From: Woeseiaceae bacterium
GTDB lineage: Bacteria; Pseudomonadota; Gammaproteobacteria; Steroidobacterales; Woeseiaceae
DNA: 64,000 nucleotides
Direction: 5' to 3'
Assembly: GCA_028279985.1 (NCBI GenBank)
Contig: JANQMR010000002.1
Span: forward strand, 114,460 to 178,459
Part shown: positions 35,500 to 43,364 of the stretch, piece after piece
Layout: each line of letters opens with the position of its first letter
How positions within the stretch are numbered: position 1 is the first letter of the stretch
Made by a program: the position numbers and the translations under genes
Notes under the pieces: generated by a model
Told to the model about the DNA's origin: nothing
Databases searched by the model: none
What the model saw: the letters and a program-made list of their open reading frames with translations, nothing else

Positions 35500-36968
35500 G
35501 AGCCTACCCCGCTGACGACCTGGCGTTCGAGCTCGAGCGCGGGTCCGTTGAGAAAGAAAAAGCCGACGGTCAAGGCGGCGGTGATGGTCAGCGCGAGTAC
35601 CGCGGCAAACGGCGCTTCGCCATGCTGGACGGCCGTCTTCTCGTCTTCGCGCGCGAACCAGGCCATGTAAACGATGGGCAGAAAATACGCCGCGTTGAGC
35701 GCCGTGCTGGCGATGATCGTCGCAATCGCCACGTAGTTGTCGGCTTCGAACGCGCCGGCGAGGATGTACCACTTGGAGACGAAGCCGCCCGTCGGCGGCA
35801 CGCCGATCATGCTCAGCGCGCCGATCGTGAACGCGGTCATGGTCCAGGGCATCCGCCGCCCGATGCCGCGGAGCTCGGGGAGCTCGGTTTTTTTCGCCGC
35901 GGTGTAAATCGCGCCGGCGGCGAAGAACAGCGTAATCTTGCCGAAGGCGTGCGCGACCATGTGGATCGCGGCGCCGATTTCGGCCAGCGGTTTCAGGATC
36001 GCGGCCGCCATGACGACGTAGGAGAGCTGCGCCACGGTCGAGTAGGCGAGCAGCCGTTTCAGATTGCTTTGCCTGAGCGCCACCACGCTCGCGGCAATCA
36101 CCGTGAAAGCGGCGGCGTACAACAGCCAGCTACTGCTGGGCTGGGCGAACAGGAAATCGATGCCGAAGACGTAAACGATGACCTTGGTGATCGTGAACAC
36201 GCCGGCCTTGACGACGGCAACCGCGTGCAGCAGCGCGCTGACGGGTGTGGGCGCCACCATCGCCGCCGGCAACCAGCGGTGCACCGGCATGACCGCGGCC
36301 TTGCCCACACCGTAGACGAACAGTCCGAGCAACAGGCCGACCAGCGGCCCCTCGAGCTTGCCTTCGAGGATACCGCCCTGCACGAAGTCGCCGGTGCCCG
36401 CGATCAGGTAAGTCCAGATGACCGCGGGCAAGAACAGGCCGATCGAGGTTGCGAGCAGCATGCCGAGGTAGACGCGTGCCGAGCCGACGGTCTTTTGATC
36501 TCCCTTGTGCGCCACCAACGGATAGGTCGACAAGGTCAGGATCTCGTAGAACAGGAACAGCGTCAGCAGGTTGGCGGAGAAGGCGATACCCATCGTGGCA
36601 CCCAGCGCCACGGCGAACAGGGCGTAAAAACGGGTCTGATGCTGCTCCCGGTTGCCGCGCATGTAGCCGATCGAGTACAGCGAGTTGACGATCCAAAGGC
36701 CCGAAGCCAGCGCCGCGAACAGCATGCCGAGCGGTTCGACGCGAAACGCGATCTCGATGCCGGGCACGATCTCGACGAGACTCACGGCCGGACGGCCGCC
36801 CGCGAAAACTTCCGGCGTGAGTCCCCAGACGACCCAGATCAGGGCCGCCGCCGTGATCATCGTGGCCGTCTCGCGCAAATTCGGATCGATGCGGCCGGCC
36901 AGGGCGATCAACAAGGCGCCCGCGAACGGTATCGCGAGCGCGGCGAGAATGGCGGTTTCGGCGTTCAT
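35496..36968 (-). CDS. Mrp-type antiporter D-like subunit (second copy)
   Basis: A 490-residue polytopic membrane protein of the NuoL/M/N-MrpD family. Landmarks: LLTLFLFYEILTLSTYPLVAHKG (conserved Glu), GKAAVMPVHRWLPAAMVAPTPVSALLHAVAVVKAGVFTI (Lys helix), LKRLLAYSTVAQLSYVVM and PPTGGFVSKWYI. It conducts protons or couples them to cation exchange. The start overlaps nothing upstream but is preceded by a five-unit tandem repeat; its stop overlaps the small membrane-protein gene. Confidence 0.88.
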   Translation of the reverse strand: MNAETAILAALAIPFAGALLIALAGRIDPNLRETATMITAAALIWVVWGLTPEVFAGGRPAVSLVEIVPGIEIAFRVEPLGMLFAALASGLWIVNSLYSIGYMRGNREQHQTRFYALFAVALGATMGIAFSANLLTLFLFYEILTLSTYPLVAHKGDQKTVGSARVYLGMLLATSIGLFLPAVIWTYLIAGTGDFVQGGILEGKLEGPLVGLLLGLFVYGVGKAAVMPVHRWLPAAMVAPTPVSALLHAVAVVKAGVFTITKVIVYVFGIDFLFAQPSSSWLLYAAAFTVIAASVVALRQSNLKRLLAYSTVAQLSYVVMAAAILKPLAEIGAAIHMVAHAFGKITLFFAAGAIYTAAKKTELPELRGIGRRMPWTMTAFTIGALSMIGVPPTGGFVSKWYILAGAFEADNYVAIATIIASTALNAAYFLPIVYMAWFAREDEKTAVQHGEAPFAAVLALTITAALTVGFFFLNGPALELERQVVSGVGS

Positions 36969-36969
36969 T

Positions 36970-37044
36970 GCCTACCATCCCAGGGCCTACCACCCCAGGG
37001 CCTACCACCCCAGGGCCTACCACCCCAGGGCCTACCACCCGAGG
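36970..37044. repeat. 15-bp tandem repeat, 5 copies, just upstream of a D-like subunit gene
   Basis: Units of GCCTACCACCCCAGG at 36985-36999, 37000-37014 and 37015-37029 are identical; the flanking units at 36970-36984 and 37030-37044 each have one change. The array starts two bases before the start codon (36968, minus strand) and would therefore be the mRNA leader, with no room for a normal ribosome binding site outside it. Confidence 0.92.
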
Positions 37045-37113
37045 ACCCAGCACTCAAGCGGTCAACACCCGGGCACTCAACATCCAAGAACTCAAACCTC
37101 AAGCGCTCAACAC

Positions 37114-38604
37114 TCATGGCAGGTGCCCCATCAACAGGGCCGACGCGGCCGAGGACAGGGACAGCGGCAAGTCGGACGCGAAGCCGAAGTAGACGTTCAG
37201 CAAGGCAGCCGTCCAGGTCAGGATCAACATCTCAGGCGGCGCCTCGCGCGCCGGCACGGCGCCGTCCGGCGGTGACTGGAAATAGGCCGTCTCCACCACG
37301 CGCCAGACGTAGACGACGGCGAGCAGCGAACTGATGACGATAGCCGCCACCAGCAGAAAGCCTAGCGGGCCTTCGCCGAGTACCGCGGCGATCAGATACC
37401 ACTTGCTGATGAACCCCGCCGTTCCCGGGATACCGATCAGGCTCAAGCCTCCGACCACGAAGGCGGCCATCGTCCATGGCATGTTGCGCGCTGCGCCGGC
37501 GATGCCGTCGAGACGCAGGGAATCCAGCCGCATCGCGAGACAGGCGACGGCGAGGAACAGCGTGCCCTTGGCCAGGGAGTGGTTGAAGATGTGCACGATG
37601 CTGGCGGTCAGCCCGGCGTGGTTGACCAAGCTCGCGCCCAACATGATGTAGCCGATCTGGGCAACCGACGAATAGGCGAGCAGGCGTTTTAGATTACGCT
37701 CGAAGGCCGCCATCCCGGAGGCCACCAGTATCGCGAGCACGGCCAGCGGCATCAGGAAATAGGAGAACTTGACGTCGTGGCCGATCAGGTTCTGCTGAAA
37801 CACGACGAAGTCGAAACGCAGCAAGATGTACAGGGCCACCTTGGTCGCACAGGCCGCTAGGAAGACCGTAACCGCGTGCGGCGCGTAGGTGTAAGCGTTC
37901 GGCAGCCAGGCGTGCAAGGGGAAGACGGCGGCCTTTAGCGCCAGGCCCACCGTGATGAAACCGGCCGCGACCAGGATCGGACTCTGATCCCCCACTTCGT
38001 GGATACGCAACTCCATGTCGGCCAGGTTCAGCGTTCCGGTCATCATGTAGATCAGGCCGACGCCGATCAGATAGAAGGTCGCCCCGACCGTACCCATGAT
38101 CAGGTATTTGAACACCGAGGGCAGGGCGCGGCGGTCCGGCCCGCCGGCAATCAGCACGTAGCTTGCCAGCGAGGAGATTTCCATGAACACGAAGATGTTG
38201 AAAGCGTCGGCGGAAGCCGCGATCCCGGCGAGGCCGGCGAGGCCGAGCAGCCAGGCGGCATAAAACAGCGGCTGGCGTTGCTGTTCGATCTGTGTGTCCA
38301 CGCTCAAACGCCCGCCGAGCAGCGCGAAGGTGGACGCACCGGTGATGATCAGCAGCAACACCGCGCTGAAAGGATCGACGGCGAGTTCGATACCGTAGGG
38401 TGCCGGCCAGGATCCCATCTGATAACCGAAAGCCCGTCCTTCCCTGACGCCCAGCGCGATGGCGATCGCGATCGCAAATGCCGTGGCGCTGGCCGCGGTG
38501 GTCGCCGCCCATGCCAGCCAACGCGGGCGCAGGAGCGCCACCACGGGGGCACTCAGAAGAGGCACTACGATCTGTAGTGCGACGAGTTGCTCGGTCAGGT
38601 TCAC
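37114..38604 (-). CDS. mrpD: Mrp-type antiporter subunit D (first copy)
   Basis: A 496-residue polytopic membrane protein of the MrpD family, placed directly after the C subunit as in canonical Mrp operons. Key segments: FNIFVFMEISSLASYVLIAGG, LALKAAVFPLHAWLPNAYTYAPHAVTVFLAACATKVALYIL, LKRLLAYSSVAQIGYIML and PGTAGFISKWYLI. It exchanges Na+ (or K+) for H+ together with the other subunits. The start overlaps the mrpC stop by four bases. Confidence 0.9.
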   Translation of the reverse strand: MNLTEQLVALQIVVPLLSAPVVALLRPRWLAWAATTAASATAFAIAIAIALGVREGRAFGYQMGSWPAPYGIELAVDPFSAVLLLIITGASTFALLGGRLSVDTQIEQQRQPLFYAAWLLGLAGLAGIAASADAFNIFVFMEISSLASYVLIAGGPDRRALPSVFKYLIMGTVGATFYLIGVGLIYMMTGTLNLADMELRIHEVGDQSPILVAAGFITVGLALKAAVFPLHAWLPNAYTYAPHAVTVFLAACATKVALYILLRFDFVVFQQNLIGHDVKFSYFLMPLAVLAILVASGMAAFERNLKRLLAYSSVAQIGYIMLGASLVNHAGLTASIVHIFNHSLAKGTLFLAVACLAMRLDSLRLDGIAGAARNMPWTMAAFVVGGLSLIGIPGTAGFISKWYLIAAVLGEGPLGFLLVAAIVISSLLAVVYVWRVVETAYFQSPPDGAVPAREAPPEMLILTWTAALLNVYFGFASDLPLSLSSAASALLMGHLP

Positions 38605-38960
38605 GACGGCTGGTCCGCCTCGTAAATCTCGTGTTCTTCAATCGACCCGTAGGTCTCCTTGATGCGAACGACGACGGCGAGTCCGAGCGCGGTCGTCGAT
38701 ACGCCGACGACGATCGCGGTGAGGATCAGCACCTGCGGGAGCGGATTGGAATAAATCTGGTCGGGCACGCCCGGCTGTATGATCGGCGCGGTGCCGCCCT
38801 CGACCTTGTCCATCGTGATGTACATCAGGAACACCGCCGACTGGAAAATCGACAAGCCGAGCAGCTTCTTGATCAGGTTGCCGCGCGCGATCACCGCATA
38901 GAACCCGATCATCAGGGCAACCGCGAACACCCAGTAATTGTAATGGCCGAGCAGTTCCAC
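38601..38960 (-). CDS. mrpC: Mrp-type antiporter subunit C (NuoK-like)
   Basis: A 119-residue membrane protein with three helices, homologous to NuoK: FAVALMIGFYAVIARGNLIKKLLGLSIFQSAVFLMYI, then NPLPQVLILTAIVVGVSTTALGLAVVVRI. The NPLPQALVLTAIVIG-type helix is the family signature. It starts at GTG (38960) five bases after the upstream stop and overlaps mrpD by four bases. Confidence 0.92.
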   Translation of the reverse strand: MELLGHYNYWVFAVALMIGFYAVIARGNLIKKLLGLSIFQSAVFLMYITMDKVEGGTAPIIQPGVPDQIYSNPLPQVLILTAIVVGVSTTALGLAVVVRIKETYGSIEEHEIYEADQPS

Positions 38961-38965
38961 CGGCG

Positions 38966-39937
38966 TCAGTCCCTTGCGGCGAATGCGTGAAAAATCGACA
39001 TCAAGGCGCCGCAGACCGCGATGCCGACGCCGGCCTCGATGGCAATGATGCCGTATTGTTGTCCCTTGACCGGGTCGCTGTGCAACACCGAATAGTCGAG
39101 GAAATTGCCACCCAGGAGCATCCCGAGCACGCCGACGAAACCGTAGAGCAGCGCGCCGCCCACGACCATGCCGAACAGGGCGCCGCGCGGGATCGCCCGG
39201 ATCGAGGCCTTCTCTCCCTCCAGGAGGGCATGCAGGATGAGCCCGGTGGCGATGATGGCGCCGGCCTGGAAACCGCCGCCCGGTCCATACTCACCGTGGA
39301 ATTGCACATAGAGGCCGAACAGGACGATGAAGGGCACCAGCAGCCTGCCGACGACCTGCGGTACCAGGTGGTGCCGGAGGCCCGACGTGGCTGCCGGACG
39401 CGGCGTCGTTCGCTTCGGCGGCGGCGCGCCGAGTAGGAACAGCACGCCGATGCAGGCGGCGAATACGACGAATACTTCGCCCAGCGTGTCGTAGCCGCGA
39501 TAACTCGCGAGTACCGCGGTCACGACGTTGGGAATGCCGATCAGCTCCGGCGTTTGTTCGAGATACCACGGCGCCACATGCTGGTGCACCGGTGCCTCGG
39601 GGTCGCCGAGGCGCGGCTTGTCGAAGGTGGCGTAAATCAGCACCAGCACCGTCACCGCGACTACACCCAGCGCCAGGCCGCGTCCGGTCAGGCGGGAACG
39701 TTCCTTCTCGGCGGTCAGCGCCAGTGCGCCGAGAAAAATGACCGTCGTCACGCCGGCGCCCACCGCGGCTTCGGTCAATGCGACGTCCGCCGCATCGAGG
39801 ATGAAGAAGTTCGCGGCCATCAGCAGGCTGAAAATGGCCATCAGCATGACCGCGACGAACAGGTTTTCGGTGCGTACGACGGCTACGGCGGTGATGACCA
39901 GCAGGGTCAGCAAAAAGACGGCAAAAACGATGATCAT
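38966..39937 (-). CDS. Fused MbhD/MbhE-MrpB subunit of a cation/proton antiporter
   Basis: A 323-residue membrane protein combining three modules usually found as the C-terminal part of MrpA plus MrpB: a DUF4040/MbhD-like part (ILDAADVALTEAAVGAGVTTVIFLGAL, about residues 45-80), an MbhE-like part (VTAVLASYRGYDTLGEVFVVFAACIGVLFLLG), and a C-terminal MnhB domain (VGRLLVPFIVLFGLYVQFHGEYGPGGGFQAG). The start at 39937 overlaps the mrpG stop by four bases. The arrangement shows that MrpA is split in this organism. Confidence 0.87.
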   Translation of the reverse strand: MIIVFAVFLLTLLVITAVAVVRTENLFVAVMLMAIFSLLMAANFFILDAADVALTEAAVGAGVTTVIFLGALALTAEKERSRLTGRGLALGVVAVTVLVLIYATFDKPRLGDPEAPVHQHVAPWYLEQTPELIGIPNVVTAVLASYRGYDTLGEVFVVFAACIGVLFLLGAPPPKRTTPRPAATSGLRHHLVPQVVGRLLVPFIVLFGLYVQFHGEYGPGGGFQAGAIIATGLILHALLEGEKASIRAIPRGALFGMVVGGALLYGFVGVLGMLLGGNFLDYSVLHSDPVKGQQYGIIAIEAGVGIAVCGALMSIFHAFAARD

Positions 39938-40293
39938 GGTTTGTCGCCCTGGCCGTTGTCCCGGCCGTCTTCCTCGTTTCGGTCCCGGCTGTCGCCGGTA
40001 CGCCCGGCATCGGGCTTCAGGCCGGACAACAGGGCGGCGTTGGCGAGCGCATAAGTGGCGGTCGGTCCGGTCAGCAGCAGGAACACGAGAATGGCGATCA
40101 GCTTGATCGTGGCCAACGACCATCCGGCCTGCAACATGATGCCGGCGAGAATCAGGATCGTGCCCATCGTATCGGTCAGGCTCGCCGCATGCATGCGCGT
40201 ATAAAAATTCGGCAGTCGCAGGGCGCCTACGCCGCCGACGAACACGAATCCGCCGCCCAGCACCAGCAGTATCCAGCTCAGGATATCAATCAT
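39934..40293 (-). CDS. mrpG: Mrp-type antiporter subunit G
   Basis: A 119-residue membrane protein with three helices: LSWILLVLGGGFVFVGGVGALRLPNFYTRMHAASLTDTMGT is the MnhG signature (G-x-x-R-x-P-D/N-x-Y-x-R-x-H). The C-terminal tail (GRTGDSRDRNEEDGRDNG) is hydrophilic and low in complexity. It overlaps both mrpF and the B-fusion gene. Confidence 0.9.
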   Translation of the reverse strand: MIDILSWILLVLGGGFVFVGGVGALRLPNFYTRMHAASLTDTMGTILILAGIMLQAGWSLATIKLIAILVFLLLTGPTATYALANAALLSGLKPDAGRTGDSRDRNEEDGRDNGQGDKP

Positions 40294-40576
40294 GTCCGGC
40301 GCTCCCGGATTCTTCGGCCTCGCGGGTTGCCGAGCGTTTCTGGATGAACTCCAGAACCGCGAGCACGCCGACGAAGTTAATCAGCGCGTAAGCCAGCGCG
40401 AGATCCAGAAAATCGGGCCGGCCGTAGAGAAAGGCGACGACCGACAGCAACAAGGCGGTTTTGGTGCCGAACATGTTGACGGCCAGGACCCGGTCGTAAA
40501 CGCTCGGCCCCAACAACGCACGCACCAGCGCCAGCGCCATCGTCACGAGTATCGCGAGTGAGACGATGATGTACAT
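40286..40576 (-). CDS. mrpF: Mrp-type antiporter subunit F
   Basis: A 96-residue membrane protein with three helices and the MnhF signature ALVRALLGPSVYDRVLAVNMFGTKTALLLSVVAFLYGRPDFLDLALAYALINFVG. It lies between mrpE (two-base gap) and mrpG (eight-base overlap). Confidence 0.92.
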   Translation of the reverse strand: MYIIVSLAILVTMALALVRALLGPSVYDRVLAVNMFGTKTALLLSVVAFLYGRPDFLDLALAYALINFVGVLAVLEFIQKRSATREAEESGSAGHD

Positions 40577-40578
40577 GG

Positions 40579-41070
40579 TCAGTGGATCGTCAGGTCGGCG
40601 GCGCGGCGGTTCGCATCGCCCGACAGCAGCGATTCGGCACCTTCGCGGGTCAGGCAGTGGACCCGCAGCCGGCCGTCGTAGACGTCCAGCGTCACGGTGC
40701 CGGGCGACAGGGTGATCGCGTTACCGAGGATGGCCTGGCCGACCGGGCCTTTAGGCGCGGCTTCGAACTCGACGACGGTCGGGCTGATTGGCAGCTTCGG
40801 GTCCAGCACGATACGGGCGACGTCGATGCTGGATCGGACGATCTCGGGCATCAGCCATCCCCAGTAGCGGGGCAGGCGGGGTATCACGTGCAAGCCGGAC
40901 GAATCGCGGAAGAAACCCAGCCGGTAGGCGACGTAAACGCTCAGGATGCAGGAAAAGGTCCCGAGTCCGAGCAGCAGCGGCTTGTAAATGCCGGACCATA
41001 GCAGCCACGCGGTCACCAGGATCAAGCATAGCGCCAGGATGCTGGCGGGACGGTTTGACGAGCCAGTCAT
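40579..41070 (-). CDS. mrpE: Mrp-type antiporter subunit E
   Basis: A 163-residue membrane protein: two N-terminal helices (ILALCLILVTAWLLWSGIY, LLLGLGTFSCILSVYVAYRLG) and a C-terminal cytoplasmic domain with LGNAITLSPGTVTLDVYDGRLRVHCL, the MnhE signature. It is the first gene of the nine-gene minus-strand antiporter transcript; the Rap1a-like gene ends 17 bases upstream and might share the transcript. Confidence 0.9.
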   Translation of the reverse strand: MTGSSNRPASILALCLILVTAWLLWSGIYKPLLLGLGTFSCILSVYVAYRLGFFRDSSGLHVIPRLPRYWGWLMPEIVRSSIDVARIVLDPKLPISPTVVEFEAAPKGPVGQAILGNAITLSPGTVTLDVYDGRLRVHCLTREGAESLLSGDANRRAADLTIH

Positions 41071-41087
41071 ATCGATCGGGTTTCCAT

Positions 41088-41558
41088 TCAGGAAGTTTCG
41101 CAGGGGTAATGCCTGCGCAGCGACTCGTAGACGACGTCGCGCGCCGTGCCCGCCGTGTCGAGCGCTTTCAGGCGCTCGTTCAGGTCCGCCACGACCTTGG
41201 TCACGACCTCGACCAGCGGCACCGGGTCGCCGAGGCAGAATTCGGCATATCCGGCTGCCCGCCGCACCAGGTTCCGGTCGGGCGCGCGCATGCGTATGGC
41301 CCGCTCGGAAAAGGACTCTCTTCGTTCGGCTTCGGCCTGGACATTGATCATGACCCGTACGTCGGTGGCCACCGCGCCGTCGATGAAGCCCTGGATGTAA
41401 CGGATGCAGTACTGTCCGTCGATGCCTTCGCTGTCTTCCGGAAAGGCCACGCAATGTGAGGCGAGTTCCTCGGCGGACAGCACCTCGACCGCTTCCGCCT
41501 CGAGGGCCGGATACAGGCTGAATACGACGGCAAGCAACGGCAATACGCGTCGGGTCAT
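41088..41558 (-). CDS. Rap1a/Tai-like immunity protein, exported
   Basis: A 156-residue protein with a signal peptide (MTRRVLPLLAVVFSLYPALEAEA) and the Rap1a/Tai plan: an early Cys (ASHCVAF), the CIRYIQGFIDGAVATD motif, a later Cys in AGYAEFCLGD with PLVEVVTKVVADL, and a final Cys. In Serratia, members neutralise type VI cell-wall effectors in the periplasm. No effector gene or type VI component is adjacent, so its target here is unknown; many chromosomes carry such orphans. Confidence 0.6.
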   Translation of the reverse strand: MTRRVLPLLAVVFSLYPALEAEAVEVLSAEELASHCVAFPEDSEGIDGQYCIRYIQGFIDGAVATDVRVMINVQAEAERRESFSERAIRMRAPDRNLVRRAAGYAEFCLGDPVPLVEVVTKVVADLNERLKALDTAGTARDVVYESLRRHYPCETS

Positions 41559-41831
41559 GACTCGTTACTCCAGTGGTCAACGGATGCTGCGCGAGGAAAA
41601 AACCGGCGGATACTTTCACCGTCGGAAACCCCGGCCGCGCGGAGTATACACGAAATTGATTTAGCTGAATCAGATAAACTATTAATCAAAATCTTATACG
41701 TGATACTTCAAGTATTTTCTGATTCTATATTGCGGACGGAAATTCATGCACGGAAATCGCTTGTTCGTTCACCGGTGTTTCCGAAGCGAGCGAGAATGCA
41801 CGACGCTCGAATCTCCTTCAATTGATCGACT
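41559..41831. other. AT-rich intergenic region with small palindromes
   Basis: No gene seen. The stretch 41650-41745 is much richer in A and T than its surroundings and contains the palindrome ATACTT-C-AAGTAT (41703-41715) and a TGATT...AATCA dyad near 41665. It probably holds the promoter for the Rap1a-like gene and possibly the antiporter operon. Confidence 0.4.
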
Positions 41832-43124
41832 TCAGTTGATCAACACCATTCTGAAATCGTTGACGTTGGTATCCGTCGGTCCGGTAAGGATTTCATCGCC
41901 GAGCAATTCGAAGAAGCTGCCGGCATCGTGGCGTTGCAGATAGTCTTCCGGGTTCAGGCCCTGCGCGCGTGCGCGGCTGACGGTCGTCGAATCGACCAGG
42001 GCACCCGCGACCGGGCCGTTGGCGCCGGTTTGCCCGTCGATGCCGTCGGTGTCGGCAATGGCGGCGGAGACATTGTCCCGCTCGAGCGCATTGACCAACG
42101 CCAGCGCAAACTCCCGGTTGGGTCCGCCGTAGCCGTCGCGGCGCTCCGGCGAGAAAGTCACGGTCACTTCGCCGCCCGACAGCAATGCCAGCTTCTGCTT
42201 GCCGTTTGCCGCCGCGTGAACCCGCCGCGCCAGCGATTCCGCTTCCCGGGACGCTTCGCCTTCGACATCGTCGCCGAGCAGTTCCACCCGGTACCCGTAA
42301 CTCTTCGCGCAGTCGGCCGCGGCTTGCAGCGCATCCCGGGGCCTGGCCACGATGATGTAGTCGGTTTCGGGTAGCCTGGCGTCCCGCACGGGCGGCGTCT
42401 GCTCGATGAACTCGACGACCGGGCGCGGCAGTTCAAGTGTGTACTTGGCGACGATGGCGCGCGCCTGGTCCGCCGTTACGTGACAGGGATAGGTCGGCGC
42501 GGATCCGATGACCTCGGGATCGTCGCCGACGACGTCCGACACGGCCAGTGTACGGAGCTTTGCGGGCCAGCAGGCCTCCGCGAGCTTGCCGCCCTTGATC
42601 GCCGAGATGAACTTGCGCAGGGTATTGATCTCGTCGATCGGCGCGCCGGCCTCGAAAAGCGCTTCCGTCGTCGCGCGTTTTTCGACCAGGGTGATGCCGT
42701 GGACCGGCGCACACAAAAGGGACGAGGCGCCGCCGGACAAAAGCATCACCACCTGATCGCGTTCGGACAAGCCTTCGACCGTTTCCAGCATCCGTCGGGC
42801 CGCGGCTTCGCTGCGCTCGTCCGGCAACGGATGCGAGCCAAGCTGCACGTCCACGAAACGAAACGGATGCCCGACCTCGGCGGCGGTGACGGCGAGCCCG
42901 CTGACGCGGTTCCGTCCCGGGCTAGATGCGTAATGCGCCTCCGCCACCTCGACCATCCGCGCCGAGGCCTTGCCGGCGGCCAGCAGGACCAAGCGGCCAT
43001 CCGCCGGCACCGGCGGTAATTCCCGCAGCATCGCATCGCCCGCCTGACAGCGGGTGATGGCGGCCGAAAAGGCCTCGATCAGAATGTGGCGTTGTCTTTC
43101 CAGTGTCGTTTTCGAATTGGACAT
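41832..43124 (-). CDS. Glycerate 2-kinase, GckA/TtuD (MOFRL) family
   Basis: A 430-residue cytoplasmic kinase. The N-terminal domain has VLLAAGKASARMVEVAEAHY and VVMLLSGGASSLLCAPVHGITL; the C-terminal MOFRL domain has LLSGGEVTVTF, GGPNREFALALVNAL and ADTDGIDG. It phosphorylates glycerate to 2-phosphoglycerate, which fits the tartronate-semialdehyde branch of aldarate or sugar-acid breakdown. It lies downstream of a TRAP transporter on the same strand, separated by two repeat arrays. Confidence 0.85.
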   Translation of the reverse strand: MSNSKTTLERQRHILIEAFSAAITRCQAGDAMLRELPPVPADGRLVLLAAGKASARMVEVAEAHYASSPGRNRVSGLAVTAAEVGHPFRFVDVQLGSHPLPDERSEAAARRMLETVEGLSERDQVVMLLSGGASSLLCAPVHGITLVEKRATTEALFEAGAPIDEINTLRKFISAIKGGKLAEACWPAKLRTLAVSDVVGDDPEVIGSAPTYPCHVTADQARAIVAKYTLELPRPVVEFIEQTPPVRDARLPETDYIIVARPRDALQAAADCAKSYGYRVELLGDDVEGEASREAESLARRVHAAANGKQKLALLSGGEVTVTFSPERRDGYGGPNREFALALVNALERDNVSAAIADTDGIDGQTGANGPVAGALVDSTTVSRARAQGLNPEDYLQRHDAGSFFELLGDEILTGPTDTNVNDFRMVLIN

Positions 43125-43186
43125 ACAGAAGCCTATCGGACGGGTGCCGGCGCTTTCTCGCTCCGGCGATGGACAGTCGATTGATT

Positions 43187-43222
43187 GGTCGATCTATCGG
43201 CCGATTTATGGGCCGATTTATG
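43187..43222. repeat. 12-bp tandem repeat, 3 copies, upstream of glycerate kinase
   Basis: GGTCGATCTATC (43187-43198), GGCCGATTTATG (43199-43210) and GGCCGATTTATG (43211-43222), then a partial GGCCGA. It lies between dctM and the kinase gene. Confidence 0.75.
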
Positions 43223-43234
43223 GGCCGACTAAAG

Positions 43235-43364
43235 CAACAGGCCCGGGGAGGATCATCCCGGGCACGGCGGCGGGCGGTCGATTCACTGCAACAGGCTCGG
43301 GAAGGATCATCTCGGGCACGGCGACGGACGGTCGATTTACTGTAGCAGGCTCGGGAGGGTCATC
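43235..43364. repeat. 54-bp tandem repeat, 2.4 copies, duplicated end of dctM
   Basis: Two 54-base units (43235-43288, 43289-43342) plus a partial third (43343-43364). The dctM stop codon (43337-43339, minus strand) is in the second unit and the last coding codons are in the partial third unit, so the units downstream are copies that grew from the end of the gene. Confidence 0.85.

Noticed and set aside
41703..41715. Terminator for the glycerate kinase or Rap1a-like gene
   Set aside because: The stem is only six AT-rich pairs and its T run is on the plus strand, whereas both neighbouring genes are on the minus strand.
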